Part shown: positions 24,938 to 33,729 of the stretch, one piece after another
Layout: the number at the start of each line of letters is the position of its first letter
Numbering within the stretch: position 1 is the first letter of the stretch
NCBI GenBank assembly: GCA_021792355.1
Contig: JAJYUV010000010.1
Span: 1 to 54,130 of the forward strand
DNA length: 54,130 bases
From: Thermoplasmata archaeon
GTDB taxonomy: Archaea; Thermoplasmatota; Thermoplasmata; Thermoplasmatales; GCA-001856825
Direction of reading: 5' to 3'
Notes under the pieces: model-generated
What the model was told of the DNA's origin: nothing
Seen by the model: only the letters and a program-made list of their open reading frames with translations
The model's database searches: none
Position numbers and translations under genes: made by a program

Positions 24938-26141
24938 TCAAAAACACTCCCGAAGGTGATGAGACTACCTCTCCCTCCTGGATAATGAGTTCTCCTCTGA
25001 GGTATACAAGTTCAGGAAATATCCCCTCAAAATTTTCAAAGGGAGTCCACCCACATCTTGAGTGCAGTTCTTCACCCCTGATCTCTGTAGTGTTTCTGAA
25101 GTCGAGAGAGATGAAATCTGCGTCAAATCCTTTCGCGATAAAACCCTTGTTTATCCCACAGATTTCGGCCGGCTTTTCCATCAATGTTGATACAGCTTTC
25201 TCCAATGATATTAGACCCTTGCTGTAAGAGGATAATATCAGAGGAATCCTTGTTTCAACTCCAGGTACACCGGATGGAGCGTCCCGGAACACTTCCTTTT
25301 CCTGAAGCGTGTGCGGTGCGTGGTCAGAAGCAATAACGTCAAGGGAAGTCGATTTGAGACTTTTCAACAGTTCCTCCTGAGTTATCTTCTTCCTAAGAGG
25401 AGGATTGACCTTCCCGAAAGCTCCGATTTTAGCAGAGCTGTTGAGCAAAAGATGATGGGGAGTTACCTCCGTCGTAAAACCTAAGGATTTTGAAAATTCA
25501 AGGGAACGCAATGAAGTGAGATGAGCCATGTGGACTTTTTCTAATCTGTACTTGAAAATGCTTTCGATGGCTTCCATTTCACACTCAATTGGTCGGGTCA
25601 TATCGTGCGAGAGCAGGCTGTCATTGTCCCTTACATTACTGTCGATACATTCCTGCAGCTCCCCATGAACAACCTTCACTTTGTCCTGCCAGTTGCAATT
25701 TCCGACCTCTGTCAGTAAGCCTCCCGTCGATCTCCCCAAAAATATCTTCTGGCCTATTGCTTCTGGCACTATGTTCCTTGAAGCTGCCTGATATAATCCG
25801 AAATCCACATAGCTTCTGTTTCCTATGGCTGAAAGCTTAGACATGAATGCAGATGAGTCAATGATGGGAACCTTGTTGTTGGGCATGTCGCAAACAGTTG
25901 TAGTCCCCCCAAAGATTGCGGACAATGAACCCGTTCTGAAATCCTCTTTCTCATTCTCCCCTGGATCCCGGAAGTGAACGTGCATATCGACCCCTCCTGG
26001 CAGGACGTGGCCCGGAATATTCTCAACGTTCGCACCAGAAAACTCATCCCTGATGTCTACGATTACTCCCCTATCCACTACGACGTACTTTTCTCTAAAC
26101 TCTCCGCTTATGTAAAATCGTCCATGGAGTGCTTCCATCAC
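24921..26141 (-). CDS. pyrC: Dihydroorotase
   Basis: A 406-residue amidohydrolase that closes carbamoyl aspartate to dihydroorotate in pyrimidine synthesis. Seen: the metal motif HVLPGGVDMHVHFRDPG with H-x-H and R-D-P-G, AHLTSLRS, TPHHLLL, and DVIASDHAPHTLQEK with the late metal Asp. These residues match class I dihydroorotases rather than hydantoinases. It overlaps the AMMECR1 gene by ATGA. The two leading Met codons leave a one-residue doubt about the start. Confidence 0.92.
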   Translation of the reverse strand: MMEALHGRFYISGEFREKYVVVDRGVIVDIRDEFSGANVENIPGHVLPGGVDMHVHFRDPGENEKEDFRTGSLSAIFGGTTTVCDMPNNKVPIIDSSAFMSKLSAIGNRSYVDFGLYQAASRNIVPEAIGQKIFLGRSTGGLLTEVGNCNWQDKVKVVHGELQECIDSNVRDNDSLLSHDMTRPIECEMEAIESIFKYRLEKVHMAHLTSLRSLEFSKSLGFTTEVTPHHLLLNSSAKIGAFGKVNPPLRKKITQEELLKSLKSTSLDVIASDHAPHTLQEKEVFRDAPSGVPGVETRIPLILSSYSKGLISLEKAVSTLMEKPAEICGINKGFIAKGFDADFISLDFRNTTEIRGEELHSRCGWTPFENFEGIFPELVYLRGELIIQEGEVVSSPSGVFLNAKKQ

Positions 26142-26758
26142 TTCTTCTCCGCTACCAGTACTTTCCTAAATACTGGTCCTCGTGGTTCCACTTCATAAAA
26201 TATCTCCGCTGAAAATGTGGAAATAGAGGTGTCGGCGTCCTTCCAGCAATCAGGTTCCATCCCCGCCTTCCAGCACACTGCATTGAGGAATGCTTTCTGG
26301 TCCATCCCCTCATCTACTGCGACCTGCGGTAGAAGCAGACCAGAATAGGAGTCACGCTCTGCTATAAGGCCATCTTTTCCTATCTCAATCTTTGAGGGCA
26401 ACTCCTTCCTGTTCTTTACCGCCAGAACTTCTGGTTTAGTCAGAAGTGATACCTCAACGATGATGTTATCCATTTCTTCCTTTGTGACTGGAGAAAATCT
26501 TGGGTCGTTGACTGCAGCCGAAATCGCGCTCTTTATGACCGCTTCTCCGAGCGGATAAACTGGCTCCGGAAATCCAATGCACCCCCGGAGCTCTCCTGAA
26601 GTGTCTGTCAGAGTGGTGAATACCCCTCTCTTTTCGACAAACTTACCCCCATAACTGTTCTTAACTATTAACTTGATATCGATGTACTCCTCAATGGCCC
26701 TTCTGGCCATCTTGGTCGCTATTTCTCCATCCTCATCCGTATATTCCTGCCCCATCAT
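26138..26758 (-). CDS. AMMECR1 domain protein
   Basis: A 206-residue single-domain protein. The family signature LRGCIGFPEP is present near 56-65 and the segment FSPVTKEEMDNIIVEVSLLTKPE follows. AMMECR1 proteins are found throughout archaea and in eukaryotes, but their biochemical role is not settled. Here it lies between queE and pyrC with ATGA overlaps on both sides, so it is translationally coupled to deazaguanine and pyrimidine synthesis genes. Confidence 0.93.
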   Translation of the reverse strand: MMGQEYTDEDGEIATKMARRAIEEYIDIKLIVKNSYGGKFVEKRGVFTTLTDTSGELRGCIGFPEPVYPLGEAVIKSAISAAVNDPRFSPVTKEEMDNIIVEVSLLTKPEVLAVKNRKELPSKIEIGKDGLIAERDSYSGLLLPQVAVDEGMDQKAFLNAVCWKAGMEPDCWKDADTSISTFSAEIFYEVEPRGPVFRKVLVAEKK

Positions 26759-27801
26759 ACTCCTCTCTTATCCCCCCAGATCAATTTGTGCAATTGCGGC
26801 AGTACTCTGACATTTAATCTGTCTTTTAATACTTTTTCAGTTAGTTCTTTCAGATTTTTACCACCCTCGGGCTGAAAAATTACCTCTCCGTCAAACGGAT
26901 ATTTTTCTATAATTGACTTGGAAAACAGGTAGTCCTTGTCGTCGGCGATAACGAACTTGATGTAATCCTTGACCGCTAGCAGCTCAATGTTCTGATAGAT
27001 GTTGTGTTCCACCATATTAGAGGATGGAGTTTTTACATCCATAGAAATAATCATGTTGTCGTCCGTGGGGACATCCTCTAACGAGATTGAACCGCTCGTC
27101 TCCAGAATGATTTTGTATTCCCTATCTAGGAGCTTGTACATTAGGGGATATACTTCCTTTTGAAGCAGGGGTTCACCGCCGGTGATGCAGACATATTTTG
27201 TGTTTTGTTTAGACGCCTCTTCTATCAAACTGTCAACGCTTCTCTTTTCCCCACCGGAATAGGAATACTTGGTATCGCAGTTGTGTGATAGATAACGTTC
27301 GGAGACGTAGTTGTGGGTATCTGTTTCAAAGTGATTTATATCCAAAAATCCTGCGGTTTCTATCTTTACAACCTTTTCCATTCCTTCATTGAATGAATGA
27401 CCAAAATCTGTCTTTTCCTGATCAACTGTCCTGATTGATTTTCCGATAGCCCTGTCTGCTCTTATGGTCCTAGAACCTTGATAGTAGAAGGGATGTTCTG
27501 GTGTGACTGTAATGCTCCCTCCGCTCTCCATCGTCAACTTTATTGTTTCGGATCTAGTCTTGATAGTGTTAACAACCCTAGCCCCTTTGAACTTTTTCCC
27601 TTTAAATCCCATCACTGTATCGCCAACGGCAATATCCTTTGCCAGTTTCCAGGTCAGATCGCTCATGAGTATCTTTGTAGATCCAACCGGCGTCCACGTG
27701 CACCTGAGGTTGCACCCAGATAGCCGGATGAAGAAGGTGGGAATCCCGATGAAGGGTCCTTCTCCTTCGATTGAGTAAAAAGTTTCAATTACCGTCAGCA
27801 T
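26755..27801 (-). CDS. queE: 7-carboxy-7-deazaguanine synthase QueE precursor with in-frame mini-intein
   Basis: A 348-residue precursor. QueE is a radical-SAM enzyme making 7-carboxy-7-deazaguanine, the precursor of archaeosine in tRNA. The mature enzyme would be 210 residues, normal for the family. The N-terminus IETFYSIEGEGPFIGIPTFFIRLSGCNLRC has the first two Fe-S cysteines (C30, C34); the third, C175, follows the intein. Removing residues 37-174 restores CNLRCTWCDTKYS, the exact CX3CX2C motif. The GGEPLLQ SAM-binding segment and a long C-terminal half are intact. Splicing is therefore needed for activity. First gene of the queE - AMMECR1 - pyrC - rnp4 operon. Confidence 0.93.
   Translation of the reverse strand: MLTVIETFYSIEGEGPFIGIPTFFIRLSGCNLRCTWTPVGSTKILMSDLTWKLAKDIAVGDTVMGFKGKKFKGARVVNTIKTRSETIKLTMESGGSITVTPEHPFYYQGSRTIRADRAIGKSIRTVDQEKTDFGHSFNEGMEKVVKIETAGFLDINHFETDTHNYVSERYLSHNCDTKYSYSGGEKRSVDSLIEEASKQNTKYVCITGGEPLLQKEVYPLMYKLLDREYKIILETSGSISLEDVPTDDNMIISMDVKTPSSNMVEHNIYQNIELLAVKDYIKFVIADDKDYLFSKSIIEKYPFDGEVIFQPEGGKNLKELTEKVLKDRLNVRVLPQLHKLIWGDKRGV
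27280..27693 (-). other. Mini-intein (138 residues) inside QueE, first residue Thr
   Basis: A Hint-domain insertion without a homing endonuclease. Block A aligns as TPVGSTKILMSD, with GS-T-KILM-D in register with known inteins (e.g. C-F-A-K-G-T-N-V-L-M-A-D). Position 1 is therefore Thr (codon ACG) instead of Cys or Ser. Block B has the TPEH catalytic motif (T100, H103 of the precursor), block F reads FLDINHFETDTHNYV and block G ends SHN before Cys+1. Penultimate His and terminal Asn are present. The +1 residue is the third iron-sulfur Cys of QueE. Splicing chemistry with Thr1 would be unusual. Confidence 0.9.
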
Positions 27802-27835
27802 TTCCTACTGGTAAATACTCGAAGGCAATAAAACT

Positions 27836-28459
27836 TTACGACTCGGATTTTGACAGAGTTATTTCGCAGTCGTATTTGTCCTTAGAAACAGGATCCTTCT
27901 TAACAACTTTATACGAAGGAAGCATCGATTCCAGAAGGGCGTCCTCGAATGTTCCACAAAAGGTGTTGTTGGTGTCGAGTGCAAGGGAATAATAGATGCA
28001 GTTGTTTCTCTTTATCACTATGTTCCCGTCTTTCTCGAATGCAGTGGCCATGCAGCCCAGACTGTTGTAGAAATTGAGGAGATCACCAATGTCCTTTGAC
28101 TTTGCACCGTCGTCTCTGACTATTCTTTCTCCTGCTCTTTTCAGGAAGTCCTTGACCCACAAAACGCCATTTTCCGTCGTCAGCTCGTCAAGGAGAATTT
28201 TCAAGAGCAAATCGTATTTCTTAGGGAAAAGCTTCATTCCACTGGAAGATATGTAATATGTTTTCTTCGGCCTCCCTACTTTGGTCTTGACAAATTTAGA
28301 CTCCACGTAGCCCATTGCCTCTAACATATTCAGATGTTCTCTAACCGCATTGCTCCTAATCTCTAGTTTTCGCGATAGCTCATCGACAACCTTGGGCTTC
28401 TCTAAGAGTTCTTCTAGAATTTTCTGTTTACTGCCCCCTAGAGTTGATATTTCTTCCAT
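27836..28459 (-). CDS. SufR-like winged-helix regulator with C-terminal cysteine cluster
   Basis: 207 residues. An N-terminal ArsR-like winged helix (about 8-75) contains VVDELSRKLEIRSNAVREHLNML as the helix-turn-helix and a basic wing TKVGRPKKTYYIS. The C-terminal part carries C136, C154, C168 and C198. The spacing of the last three is close to the Cys triad of the bacterial Fe-S cluster repressor SufR. It is divergent from sufCBDSU with 90 bases between the starts, so it probably senses Fe-S status through its own cluster and represses suf. The name is an inference from cysteines plus context. Confidence 0.82.
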   Translation of the reverse strand: MEEISTLGGSKQKILEELLEKPKVVDELSRKLEIRSNAVREHLNMLEAMGYVESKFVKTKVGRPKKTYYISSSGMKLFPKKYDLLLKILLDELTTENGVLWVKDFLKRAGERIVRDDGAKSKDIGDLLNFYNSLGCMATAFEKDGNIVIKRNNCIYYSLALDTNNTFCGTFEDALLESMLPSYKVVKKDPVSKDKYDCEITLSKSES

Positions 28460-28473
28460 TCTATGTTCTGGAT

Positions 28474-28490
28474 TTAAATAGCGTATTTAA
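28474..28490. promoter_or_regulatory. Palindrome in the sufR-suf divergent promoter
   Basis: TTAAATA-GCG-TATTTAA, perfect 7-bp arms with a 3-base centre. It overlaps the TATA-like GTTAAATAC of the regulator gene (24-32 bases from its ATG) and lies about 30 bases upstream of the sufC TATA box. A plausible binding site for the adjacent SufR-like protein; it would give autoregulation. Confidence 0.55.
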
Positions 28491-28518
28491 CTTTTATTAC
28501 TTTAGACAGGAAAAAATG

Positions 28519-28527
28519 TTTAAATAT
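28519..28527 (+). promoter_or_regulatory. TATA box of the suf operon
   Basis: TTTAAATAT lies 23-31 bases before the sufC ATG, indicating leaderless transcription of the operon. Confidence 0.65.
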
Positions 28528-28549
28528 CATCATTTCATACAAAATTACG

Positions 28550-29317
28550 ATGGATTCAAACGTTCTCTATATCAAAGACTTAAGAGTTTCTGTAGGAGAT
28601 AAGGAGATACTCAAAGGTGTCACTATCAAAGTGAAATCAGGAGAGGTTCACGCGCTTATGGGACCAAATGGCACTGGGAAGAGCACACTCGCCCATACTG
28701 TTGTTGGGAGCGTAAGATACAAAGTTAACAGCGGTGAACTATTGATAAACGACATCAATCTGAAGGATCTGCAGGTGTACGAGAGGGCAAGAGCTGGTCT
28801 CTTCGTAGCCTTTCAGGAGCCTGTTTCCGTCCAAGGATTGAGATTCATCAACTACTTGAGAACAGCATATTCTTCCCTCCATCCAGATGAGAAGCTTGAG
28901 TACAAGAAGTTCGTGGAAGAGGTGAAGGAGTTGCTTGCGTACTTTGGATTGGACAGTTCATTCATAGAAAGGGGACTCAACGACGGCTTATCTGGAGGGG
29001 AAAAGAAACGGATGGAAGCCTTACAAATGCTGATTCTGAAACCCAAGTTCATAATTCTTGACGAAATAGATTCTGGACTTGATGTGGATGCTCTGAGAGT
29101 TGTTTCAAAAGCGATAGCAAGAGCAAAAGAAAATGGGGCTGGTATTATTATAATAACGCACTATCAAAGGATTCTGGATTACATAAAGCCAGATTTTGTG
29201 CACGTCCTGATTAACGGAAAGATTGCTGAAAGTGGAGACGGAAACCTCGCTAAGCTTATCGAAGAGAGGGGTTACGAATATTACAAGGGAGGTGAAGCTG
29301 ATGCAAAGATTGGATGA
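28550..29317 (+). CDS. sufC: Fe-S assembly ATPase SufC
   Basis: A 255-residue soluble ABC ATPase of the SufBCD scaffold complex. Walker A is MGPNGTGKSTLAHT (about 37-48), the signature LSGGEKKRMEALQ, Walker B FIILDEIDSGLDVDAL, and the switch His in ITHYQRIL. SGLDVDALRVV is typical of SufC as opposed to importers. First gene of the operon, with its own leaderless promoter; its 3' end overlaps sufB by 17 bases. Confidence 0.96.
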   Translation: MDSNVLYIKDLRVSVGDKEILKGVTIKVKSGEVHALMGPNGTGKSTLAHTVVGSVRYKVNSGELLINDINLKDLQVYERARAGLFVAFQEPVSVQGLRFINYLRTAYSSLHPDEKLEYKKFVEEVKELLAYFGLDSSFIERGLNDGLSGGEKKRMEALQMLILKPKFIILDEIDSGLDVDALRVVSKAIARAKENGAGIIIITHYQRILDYIKPDFVHVLINGKIAESGDGNLAKLIEERGYEYYKGGEADAKIG

Positions 29318-30725
29318 AAACGACATTGAGGAAGTTAAAAAGCTCAACGAGATCAAGTACGATTTCACCACAAATGTGAAGCCGGCTTATCAGACACAGA
29401 GAGGGCTCAGCAGAAGTGTCGTCGAAGAGATGTCGAAGGAAAAGAAAGAGCCGGAGTGGATGAAAAATATCAGGTTGAAGGCACTGGACATATTCCTTTC
29501 GAAGCCTGTTCCAACTTGGGGACCTGATCTTTCTGAGCTCAATTTCGACGATTTGACATATTACATAAAGCCAGAAGACAGAAAGGCAAACAACTGGGAT
29601 GAAGTACCGAAGGAGATAAAGGATACATTTGACAAGCTCGGTGTACCGGAGATGGAAAAGAAATATCTCGCGGGATCCGTCGCACAGCTGCAGTCGGAAG
29701 GAGTCTATTCAAGATTGAAAAAGCAGTGGGAGGATAAGGGCGTAGTGTTCATGGACATGGACAGTGCAGTCAAGATACACCCGGATATTGTGAGAGAACA
29801 CTTCGGCAGAGTAGTACCACCATCAGACAACAAGTTCGCAGCACTGAACACGGCTGTATGGTCGGGTGGTTCATTCCTTTATGTCCCGAGCGGGGTTAAC
29901 CTCGATCTTCCAGTTCAAGCTTACTTCAGAATGAACGGAGCCCTCGAAGGGCAGTTTGAAAGAACCCTGATAATAGCAGAGCCTGGAGCGTCTGTTCATT
30001 ATATCGAAGGTTGCACGGCCCCAACTTACAGTCAATATTCTTTACACGCAGCAATAGTGGAAGTGTACGTGAAGAAAGGGGGGAAGGTTAGGTATACGTC
30101 TGTTCAGAACTGGTCAGACAACATCATAAATGGGCCGACTAAGAGGTCCTGGGTTGAAGAGAACGGGAGGATGGAATGGGTGCAGGGTTCGCTTGGCTCC
30201 AAGATTACCATGACGTACCCGTCATCGATCCTGAGGGGGGAGTATGCGAGCACGTCCAACCTGAACGTAGCACTTGGAATAGGTCCAGTTTGGAAGGACA
30301 ACGGAGCAAAAGTGGTTCATGCAGCCCCTAACACCAGTTCAAAGGTAGTGGCGAAGAGCATTTCAGGAAAGGGAGGAATGTCTGTGTACAGAGGACAATT
30401 AAGGATTAACCCAGGTGCGTACAATTCCAAGGCCTCGGTACAGTGCGATGCCCTTATCCTTGACGACATCTCGAAGAGCAATACCTATCCTCACAACGAA
30501 ATACTTGAGGAGAGCGCTTCTTTCTCGCATGAGGCTTCTGTCGGGAAGATATCTGAGGATCAGGTTGACTATCTTATGAGCAGGGGAATAAGGGAGGAAG
30601 ATGCAAGGTCTCTCATAGTGCTAGGATTCCTTGATGATGTACTCAAGGAGATCCCACTGGAGTACTCCATTGAATTCAACAAGCTGGTTAAACTAGAAAT
30701 GAACAAGTACGGTGCTGTAGGTTGA
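29301..30725 (+). CDS. sufB: Fe-S cluster assembly scaffold SufB
   Basis: 474 residues from the ATG at 29301. A strong GGGAGGTGA ribosome site ends 5 bases upstream and fixes this start; the frame itself extends 26 codons further into sufC. The beta-helix core carries GGSFLYVPSGV, EPGASVHYIEGCTAP (with a conserved Cys) and SISGKGGMSVYRG. The C-terminal end KISEDQVDYLMSRGIREEDARSLIVLGF is the SufC-binding part. Works with SufC and SufD to build and transfer clusters. Confidence 0.96.
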   Translation: MQRLDENDIEEVKKLNEIKYDFTTNVKPAYQTQRGLSRSVVEEMSKEKKEPEWMKNIRLKALDIFLSKPVPTWGPDLSELNFDDLTYYIKPEDRKANNWDEVPKEIKDTFDKLGVPEMEKKYLAGSVAQLQSEGVYSRLKKQWEDKGVVFMDMDSAVKIHPDIVREHFGRVVPPSDNKFAALNTAVWSGGSFLYVPSGVNLDLPVQAYFRMNGALEGQFERTLIIAEPGASVHYIEGCTAPTYSQYSLHAAIVEVYVKKGGKVRYTSVQNWSDNIINGPTKRSWVEENGRMEWVQGSLGSKITMTYPSSILRGEYASTSNLNVALGIGPVWKDNGAKVVHAAPNTSSKVVAKSISGKGGMSVYRGQLRINPGAYNSKASVQCDALILDDISKSNTYPHNEILEESASFSHEASVGKISEDQVDYLMSRGIREEDARSLIVLGFLDDVLKEIPLEYSIEFNKLVKLEMNKYGAVG

Positions 30726-31879
30726 GCATAGAAGAAATTGTCAAAGAAAAGAGAAAGTCGGCAGACGAGTTGCCAATATCTGCTGAGCACGATTCGCCTT
30801 CAGTAAAGAACTATACTCCTCTGAGGGAGAGTGATTTGCTTCCTCTTCTGAGATCGATTAGATCTGGTTGTGCAGGGATGCAAAGGAACATAACAACACA
30901 CAACGGTTCTCCATGCAGGCTCTTCGGAGGTGGAACCGTTAAGTTCCTCACGGTGGACGAAGCGATATCAACTGATCTAATGAAGGCAGAGGATATTTTC
31001 AATGAGAACTACGACAAGATGAGCGCAATCAATCAAGGTTATTTCAACGATGGTTTCTACCTGGGTATCCCAAACAGGTACCAGGGGGATAAGATGATAA
31101 ACATCCTCCACACAGGTGACAGGGACTTTAACGTTAGAAATTTTTATTCGATTGGAAACAACTCGTCCTCAAAGATTCTGGAAAACTTTATCGTCACAGG
31201 TAATACCTCGGTATCACAGGGGACCGTGATACGCATTGGGGAGAATTCATCGCTCGATTACTATTTACTTGAAGATGAAGAAAACACTGAGCTCAGCTAC
31301 CTAGAAAGGACAATTTTCATGGAGAGATATTCAACACTCAAAATCCATCACCTCTCGCTACCCGGAAAAAAGAGTATATCGAGGTTCAGAATAATCCAGG
31401 TCGGAGAGCATGCAGAATCCGGATACTACGGAGCTGCACTTGGAAAGAAGCAAGAACATCTTGACTTAGAGGTATTCACAGATCACAGGGCAGAACATGG
31501 AAAGAATGATACAGCCTTCAAGGGAATTCTGGGAGGAAAGTCGTCCCTCATTTTCAGGGGTTTTATAAGGATAGAGGAGAAGGCGTTGAACGTCGAATCT
31601 TTCCTCTTGGCGAATCTTCTTCTGCTAACCAAAGAAGCTGTGGGAAATGCACTCCCTGTACTGGAGATTTATAATGGGGACGTGAAGGCAAAACACGGCG
31701 AATCTGTCTCAAACATCTCAGAGGAGCAGATAACCTATCTGATGAGTAGAGGACTGGACCTGCGTGCTGCAAAAAAGGCCGTCATAGAAGGTTTTATAAG
31801 TCCTATCATTTATCCCCTTCCAGAAGATATTTCTAGAAAGTATCTTCAGATTGTGGAAGAAGTGATAGGGAATGATTAA
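30722..31879 (+). CDS. sufD: Fe-S cluster assembly protein SufD
   Basis: 385 residues. A SufB paralogue with lower conservation: beta-helix region AFKGILGGKSSLIFRGFIRIEE and C-terminal ISEEQITYLMSRGLDLRAAKKAVIEGFI, which parallels that of SufB. The start is TTG overlapping the sufB stop (TTGA), followed at the end by an 8-base overlap with sufS. Expected to pair with SufB in the SufBC2D complex that takes up iron and sulfur. Confidence 0.94.
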   Translation: MSIEEIVKEKRKSADELPISAEHDSPSVKNYTPLRESDLLPLLRSIRSGCAGMQRNITTHNGSPCRLFGGGTVKFLTVDEAISTDLMKAEDIFNENYDKMSAINQGYFNDGFYLGIPNRYQGDKMINILHTGDRDFNVRNFYSIGNNSSSKILENFIVTGNTSVSQGTVIRIGENSSLDYYLLEDEENTELSYLERTIFMERYSTLKIHHLSLPGKKSISRFRIIQVGEHAESGYYGAALGKKQEHLDLEVFTDHRAEHGKNDTAFKGILGGKSSLIFRGFIRIEEKALNVESFLLANLLLLTKEAVGNALPVLEIYNGDVKAKHGESVSNISEEQITYLMSRGLDLRAAKKAVIEGFISPIIYPLPEDISRKYLQIVEEVIGND

Positions 31880-33122
31880 TGCCTATGGCAACAAGGAAGA
31901 TTTCCCCATCTTCAAGAAGATGATAAATGGAAAGAGGATCATCTATCTCGATTCAACGGCAACTACTCAGAAACCGCGACAAGTCCTCGATGCAATCGTT
32001 GACTATTATGAGGGGGCGAATGCAAACGTACATCGTTCCGTTTATAAACTAGCGGACGAAGCCACGGAGATGTATGAAAACTCAAGAACGAATGTGGCTA
32101 GGTTCATAGGTGCAAAGGAGAATGAAATCGTTTTCACGAGAAACACGACTGAGAGCCTGAATCTTCTCTCCTTCACGATAGGAGAATCCCTGAAGAAAGG
32201 AGATAGAGTCCTGATCACATCCATGGAACACCACAGCAACATACTACCCTGGATGAGACTCGAGGAGAAAGGAATAAAGCTTGATTACGTCAATCTCGAT
32301 AAGGACGGTCATCTGGATATCGAAGACCTGAAATTGAAGATGAAAAAGGATACCAAGATAGTTTCAGTCACTCACCAGTCAAACGTTCTAGGGACCATTA
32401 ACCCTGTTGAAAAAATAGGGAAGATTGCCAAAGAAAACGAGTCGATCTTCATAATAGACGCCGCGCAGTCCGTTCCACACATGCCTTTCAGAGTAAGAGA
32501 GGAGTACGATTTTGTAGCTTTTTCTGGCCACAAGATGATGGGTCCAATGGGGATAGGAGTGCTTTACGGGAAATATCATCTTTTGGAAGAGATGCCCCCA
32601 TTCAATAGGGGCGGCGAGATGATCAAGGATGTTGACTTTCACAGCGTCATATTTGAAGACCCTCCAATCAAGTTCGAAGCCGGTACTCCAAATGTGGAGG
32701 GAGCAGTGGGCCTTTCAGCAGCTATTGAATACCTGAAGAAGATTGGAATGGAAGATGTTAGGAAGCACGAAAAATATTTGACATCTATTACTTTGAAAAG
32801 TCTGGATGACATGAAGAATGTCAAGTATTACGGTCCGAGAAGTGTTGACGAAAGGGGTGGAGTCATAGCATTCAATGTAAAGGATACAACGAACGTGAAG
32901 AAGGATCTTGAGAGGAAAAATATCATCGTGGATAAGTGGTACCATTCTCACGACATCGCCACTTTCCTGGACGAGAGAAATGTTTACGTCCGTTCTGGAC
33001 ATCACTGTGCAGAACCCCTTATGAGAACTTTGAACGTTTCTGGGACGGCTAGAGCATCCTTTTATGTGTATAACGGAAACGATGATGTAGATGCATTCAT
33101 AGGTTCGCTGAGTGAAATTTAA
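31872..33122 (+). CDS. sufS: Cysteine desulfurase SufS
   Basis: A 416-residue class V aminotransferase-fold PLP enzyme that moves sulfur from cysteine to the Suf scaffold. LDSTATTQKP near the N-terminus, H120-H121 (MEHHSN), D196 (IIDAAQS), the PLP lysine K221 (FSGHKMMGP) and the catalytic C379 (VRSGHHCAEP) are all present. The short extended R-x-G-H-H-C-A loop identifies the SufS/group II type rather than IscS. Confidence 0.96.
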   Translation: MINAYGNKEDFPIFKKMINGKRIIYLDSTATTQKPRQVLDAIVDYYEGANANVHRSVYKLADEATEMYENSRTNVARFIGAKENEIVFTRNTTESLNLLSFTIGESLKKGDRVLITSMEHHSNILPWMRLEEKGIKLDYVNLDKDGHLDIEDLKLKMKKDTKIVSVTHQSNVLGTINPVEKIGKIAKENESIFIIDAAQSVPHMPFRVREEYDFVAFSGHKMMGPMGIGVLYGKYHLLEEMPPFNRGGEMIKDVDFHSVIFEDPPIKFEAGTPNVEGAVGLSAAIEYLKKIGMEDVRKHEKYLTSITLKSLDDMKNVKYYGPRSVDERGGVIAFNVKDTTNVKKDLERKNIIVDKWYHSHDIATFLDERNVYVRSGHHCAEPLMRTLNVSGTARASFYVYNGNDDVDAFIGSLSEI

Positions 33123-33491
33123 ATGTACAATGATGAAGTCATGGACAGGTACCAGAACCCTTTAAAAAACGCCAAGATGGAAAAATATGACATAAAGATT
33201 GACGAGGCCTCAACTACCTGTGGGGACAAGATAGTACTCTACGTCAAGACAGATGGTAAGAAGATCGAAGATATCACTTGGCAGGGGGAAGGTTGCATCT
33301 TATCTATAGTTTCTACCGATATGTTCTGCGAGAATGCAATTGGCAAGGAAATAAAATCACTGAAGGAACAGGATGATCTGACCTACATCGAGAACTTTCC
33401 GGTCAAGATTTCACCAGGGAGAATAAATTGCGTAATGCTCCCGTTAAGGGCATTTAGAAGAGGGACAAAGAGCTCTGGTGGTCATAGTTAG
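33123..33491 (+). CDS. sufU: Iron-sulfur scaffold/sulfur acceptor SufU (IscU fold)
   Basis: 122 residues. The three ligand cysteines are C33 (TTCGD, with D35), C58 (GEGCILS) and C103 (INCVMLP). In SufU proteins these bind zinc and accept sulfur from SufS; in IscU they hold the nascent cluster. It starts immediately after the sufS stop and ends the operon. The context with SufS favours the SufU role. Confidence 0.93.
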   Translation: MYNDEVMDRYQNPLKNAKMEKYDIKIDEASTTCGDKIVLYVKTDGKKIEDITWQGEGCILSIVSTDMFCENAIGKEIKSLKEQDDLTYIENFPVKISPGRINCVMLPLRAFRRGTKSSGGHS

Positions 33492-33729
33492 TCCTATATC
33501 CCATGATCATTCCTTCCAAACAATGGCTGACTCTTCACTTCGACGCCAGGTGTTACCGGTTGAGTGAGTATCATTCTAATAGTATGTCAGTTATCACTTA
33601 GGGACTTTTTTGATCCGTTTTCCTAATGGTGTATGCGTGCCTTTAGTGACAGAAACGTAACATAATAGACCGACACCGGTAATGACGAATTAAAGAAAAG
33701 TAATTTACCGTTGAGGCAATGGGAAAAGG

